The notes under the pieces: model-generated
Database searches by the model: none
Seen by the model: the letters and a program-made list of their open reading frames with translations, nothing else
Told to the model about the DNA's origin: nothing
Part shown: one piece after another, positions 62,075 through 64,000 of the stretch
Position numbering within the stretch: the first letter of the stretch is position 1
Layout of the letters: each line of letters begins with the position of its first letter
Source: DASWLF01 sp963768765
Lineage (GTDB): Bacteria; Desulfobacterota; Desulfobaccia; Desulfobaccales; 0-14-0-80-60-11
DNA length: 64,000 nucleotides
Direction: 5' to 3'
NCBI GenBank assembly: GCA_963768765.1
Contig: CAVYJK010000031.1
Coordinates: 170,008-234,007, forward strand
Position numbers and translations under genes: made by a program

Positions 62075-62290
62075 GGATTGTGGGGAAGGGGGCTAAGGGC
62101 CCACGGCCTTCCCCTCCCCACGCCCCCTCCCCCAATCCCTTAAGTTTGAGGCCTGGGAAGTCGGGGCTAACAGCCCCGCCTTCCCAGGCCCCTTAAAGGG
62201 TTGGGAGGGGGTTTGGGGAGGGCAGGGAGCGCCGCTCCCTGGCCCTCCCCCAAAACTTCAGCCCGCAGGGCTGGAAATTTATGCCTGTCG
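62075..62290. repeat. Composite palindromic repeat, inverted copies
   Basis: GGGGAAGGGGGCTAAGGGCC, CCCCTCCCCCAATCCCTTAAG, the GGGAAGTCGGGGCTAACAGC/GCCTTCCC hairpin, and GGGCAGGGAGCGCCGCTCCC then TGGCCCTCCCC. It is the inverse-order relative of the copies at 26.4 and 35.9 kb. It fills the gap downstream of murB. Confidence 0.65.
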
Positions 62291-62331
62291 ATGGTTAAAA
62301 TATCATAAACGACCAGATGCGAGGTGAACCC

Positions 62332-62901
62332 ATGATACGCAGGGAAGTGTGGTATTTCCGCGGGGTGGGCCCGGACAACACCCCCGCCTGCCTGGATCTG
62401 CTGGAGAAGGCGGCGGCGGCAGGATTCCGCCACTTGGTGGTGGCCTCCACCACCGGCTTAAGCGGCGCCCAGGCGGCCCGGCGGCTGGAGGGCAAAGGCG
62501 TCAACCTGGTGGTGGTGGGGCACTCCGTGGGCTTCAAGGGGCCCAACATCGACGAGTTCCTGGAGGAGCATTACCAGGAGATCACCCGCCGGGGCGGCCA
62601 GGTGCTCAAGGCCACCATCCTGACGCATTCCCTGGAAACTAGCCTGGCGGACCAGTTCAAGGGCAGCGCCCCCACCCTCCTCATTGCCAACACTTTGCGG
62701 CGCCTGGGGCAGGGCCTCAAGGTGTGCTGCGAGATCGTCATGGAGGCGGTGGACGCGGGCCTCATCCCGGAAGGCGAAGAGGTGGTGGCCATCGGCGGCA
62801 CCGCCCGGGGCTGGGACACCGTGGCCATCTTGAAAAGCGCCGCGTCCAAGCGCTTCCTGCAACTCTCAGTCCTGGAAATCTGGGCCAAGCCCCGGGTTTG
62901 A
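62332..62901 (+). CDS. Stand-alone pyruvate-kinase C-terminal-domain-like protein
   Basis: 189 residues from the ATG at 62332 (AGGTGAACCC before it). The whole chain matches the pyruvate kinase alpha/beta C-terminal fold: FRHLVVASTTGLSGAQAARR, NLVVVGHSVGFKGPNIDEF, ADQFKGSAPTLLIANTLRRL, and EEVVAIGGTARGWDTVAILK. In pyruvate kinase this domain binds an allosteric sugar phosphate. As a lone domain its role is unknown; ligand sensing is a guess. Confidence 0.82.
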   Translation: MIRREVWYFRGVGPDNTPACLDLLEKAAAAGFRHLVVASTTGLSGAQAARRLEGKGVNLVVVGHSVGFKGPNIDEFLEEHYQEITRRGGQVLKATILTHSLETSLADQFKGSAPTLLIANTLRRLGQGLKVCCEIVMEAVDAGLIPEGEEVVAIGGTARGWDTVAILKSAASKRFLQLSVLEIWAKPRV

Positions 62902-62904
62902 GGG

Positions 62905-63010
62905 GCGGAAGGCTTTTCCGGGAGGGGGTTAAGGGCCGACGGCCTACTTACAATCCTCCCTGAAACCCTCCCCCAACCCCCATAAAGGGGGCTGTGAGGG
63001 GAGTTGTTGC
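62905..63010. repeat. Composite palindromic repeat fragment
   Basis: GGGAGGGGGTTAAGGGCCGAC, CCCTCCCCCAACCCCCATAAAG and a following GGGGAGT form hairpins related to those at 62.1 and 61.0 kb. No coding content between 62902 and 63165. Confidence 0.55.
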
Positions 63011-63165
63011 CCAGGTGGGGCCTCCGGCATCATTGGCGGTGGGAAAAAAGCAAGCCTACCTTCTCCGGCCACGGATATCCTGCCCCGAGCCCCTGCAATC
63101 ACCTGGTGCTGCGCTCCCCTAACCACAAGGAGGGACCTGCCCCGGGGGGCGTCCCGCCAAGCTCC

Positions 63166-63333
63166 TCACCAGGCCCCCAGTAAGGCCAGTCCCGCAGAGA
63201 GCACCGCGGCCACCACCAGGTAAAGACAGGCGTGGCGGTAAAGCGCTTCCACCCCCAAGACCTCGGCGCCCCAATAAAACAAGGCGCCCGCCAAAGAAAA
63301 CAACGCGGCCAGGCCCCACCCGAGATCTGCCAT
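63166..63333 (-). CDS. 55-residue membrane protein, unknown function
   Basis: Too short for usual ORF cut-offs but convincing. GGAG sits six bases before the ATG at 63333 and the stop TGA is at 63168-63166. The sequence is two hydrophobic segments, LGWGLAALFSLAGALFYWGA (about 4-23) and YLVVAAVLSAGLALLGAW (about 38-55), joined by a loop with EVLGVEALYRHAC. It is a helical hairpin of the type seen in small stress or pump-regulating membrane peptides. It diverges from polA. Confidence 0.6.
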   Translation of the reverse strand: MADLGWGLAALFSLAGALFYWGAEVLGVEALYRHACLYLVVAAVLSAGLALLGAW

Positions 63334-63516
63334 CTGGTTCTCCGTTAACCCCCTTGGCGCACCGGCGACTTGCCACCGGAGGAAATCCAGGTAAGAAGCG
63401 GCCGGCTCTTCCTTCTGCTGAATATCGACATTTCAGCTTGAAAAGTTCAAACCCGTAAGTCCCGGGGAGCAGAGCCGTGGGGCCCGTGGCGGCGCCCCCG
63501 GTCCATACCTCCCTCA

Positions 63517-63545
63517 TTGACACCGGCCCGGCTAGAGGCTATAAG
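63517..63545 (+). promoter_or_regulatory. Sigma-70 promoter of polA
   Basis: TTGACA (63517-63522, perfect) and TATAAG (63540-63545, 5 of 6) are separated by exactly 17 bases. Transcription would start near 63552, leaving a leader of about 14 bases that holds the GAGGGTAAGGG ribosome site before the polA ATG at 63566. Confidence 0.8.
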
Positions 63546-63565
63546 GGGGTAGAGGGTAAGGGAAA

Positions 63566-64000
63566 ATGGCCAAAGAATCCCAGGTGCTCTACCTCATAGA
63601 CATCAGCTCCTACTTCTACCGGGCCTTTCACGCCCTGCCGCGGCTCACCAACTCCAAAGGCTTGCCCACCGGCGCGGTTTACGGGGTCACCAACATGCTC
63701 CTCAAGGTCCTCAAGGAGCGGCAGCCCCACTACCTGGCCCTGGTCTTTGACGCCAAGGGCCCCACCCAGCGACACCGGGTCTATCCTGAGTACAAGGCCC
63801 ACCGCCCTCCCATGCCCGAAGAGCTGGTGATGCAGCTCCCTTATATCAACAAGATAATCGCCGGCTTTCAGCTGCCGGCTTTGCAGCAGGAAGGCTACGA
63901 GGCCGACGACCTCATCTGCACCCTGGTAAGCCTGGCCAAATCCCAGGGGTTCCGGGTGGAGATCATCTCCGGCGACAAGGACCTCCTGCCTCTGGTGCAG
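63566..64000 (+). CDS. polA: DNA polymerase I, N-terminal part (runs off the window)
   Basis: The visible 145 residues are the start of the 5'-3' exonuclease (flap nuclease) domain. VLYLIDISSYFYRAFHALPR gives the first metal-binding Asp, VFDAKGPTQRHRVYPEYKAH the arginine/lysine arch, and EGYEADDLICTLVSLA plus IISGDKDLLPLV further metal-site acids. The polymerase domain lies beyond 64000. The strong promoter at 63517-63545 suggests independent transcription. Confidence 0.95.
   Translation, partial: MAKESQVLYLIDISSYFYRAFHALPRLTNSKGLPTGAVYGVTNMLLKVLKERQPHYLALVFDAKGPTQRHRVYPEYKAHRPPMPEELVMQLPYINKIIAGFQLPALQQEGYEADDLICTLVSLAKSQGFRVEIISGDKDLLPLVQ

Noticed and set aside
63119..63523. 134-codon minus-strand open frame near polA
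   Set aside because: Gly/Arg-rich without motif, and it overlaps the two-helix peptide in a different frame that has a better ribosome site and hydrophobic pattern.

Overview
The window reads as a high-GC chromosome of a Gram-negative anaerobe, most likely a member of the Desulfobacterota (the former Deltaproteobacteria, Syntrophobacterales/Desulfobacca-like). The clues are a split B12-dependent methylmalonyl-CoA mutase next to Na+-pumping decarboxylase subunits, a probable Re-type citrate synthase, a PEP-CTERM protein with a sigma-54-like promoter, DUF134 and FmdB zinc-ribbon proteins, and a rplU-rpmA-obgE-proB-proA-nadD-rsfS gene order. This placement is an inference from gene content; there is no rRNA in the window.

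Layout. 1-3.0 kb: ahcY (partial), metK, panD and panC, all on the minus strand and closely packed. 3.1-5.9 kb: an AT-rich restriction-modification island (small HTH regulator with a palindromic operator, N6-adenine methylase, PD-(D/E)XK endonuclease) lodged between panC and purM. 5.9-15.6 kb: purM, a DUF134 regulator, purine nucleoside phosphorylase, RidA, two small coiled-coil proteins, a large RND transporter, an AT-rich membrane ORF and fabD. 16-20 kb: xerC/D, a DHH-CBS-tRNA nucleotidyltransferase fusion and a SpoIIAA-like protein. 20.2-26.4 kb: a minus-strand carbon-metabolism cluster (HMGL-type citrate synthase candidate with a C-terminal Cache-like domain, decarboxylase gamma subunit, biotin carrier, beta subunit, mutase catalytic chain, B12-binding chain). 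26.6-30 kb: aspS and hisS.

30.1-32.0 kb holds the most interesting locus. A cobalamin riboswitch and an intrinsic terminator precede a 37-codon peptide gene and a radical SAM/SPASM enzyme, which together look like a B12-controlled ribosomally made, post-translationally modified peptide system. 32-42 kb: prs, sfsA, an outer-membrane protein, hemC, FmdB, a cyclophilin-like protein beside a deoxyhypusine-synthase-like protein, gmhA, an AT-rich NucS-like nuclease and a GH57 enzyme. 42-50.9 kb: ribosomal proteins L21 and L27, obgE, proB, DUF2007, tspO, proA, nadD, rsfS, a BepA-like protease and FmdB. 51-64 kb: PEP-CTERM protein, SPOR protein, argS, a small Cys protein, alr, purE, an SGNH hydrolase, polX, mltB-like, murB, a pyruvate-kinase-C-like protein, an unlisted 55-residue membrane protein and the start of polA.

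Two features cut across the window. First, intergenic gaps are filled with several families of short palindromic repeats and MITE-like elements. Second, nine genes, many of them essential (aspS, hisS, hemC, argS, murB and others), are broken by frameshifts, nearly all of them +1 insertions. Sequencing or assembly error is far more likely than gene decay, so these genes are annotated here across their full span.
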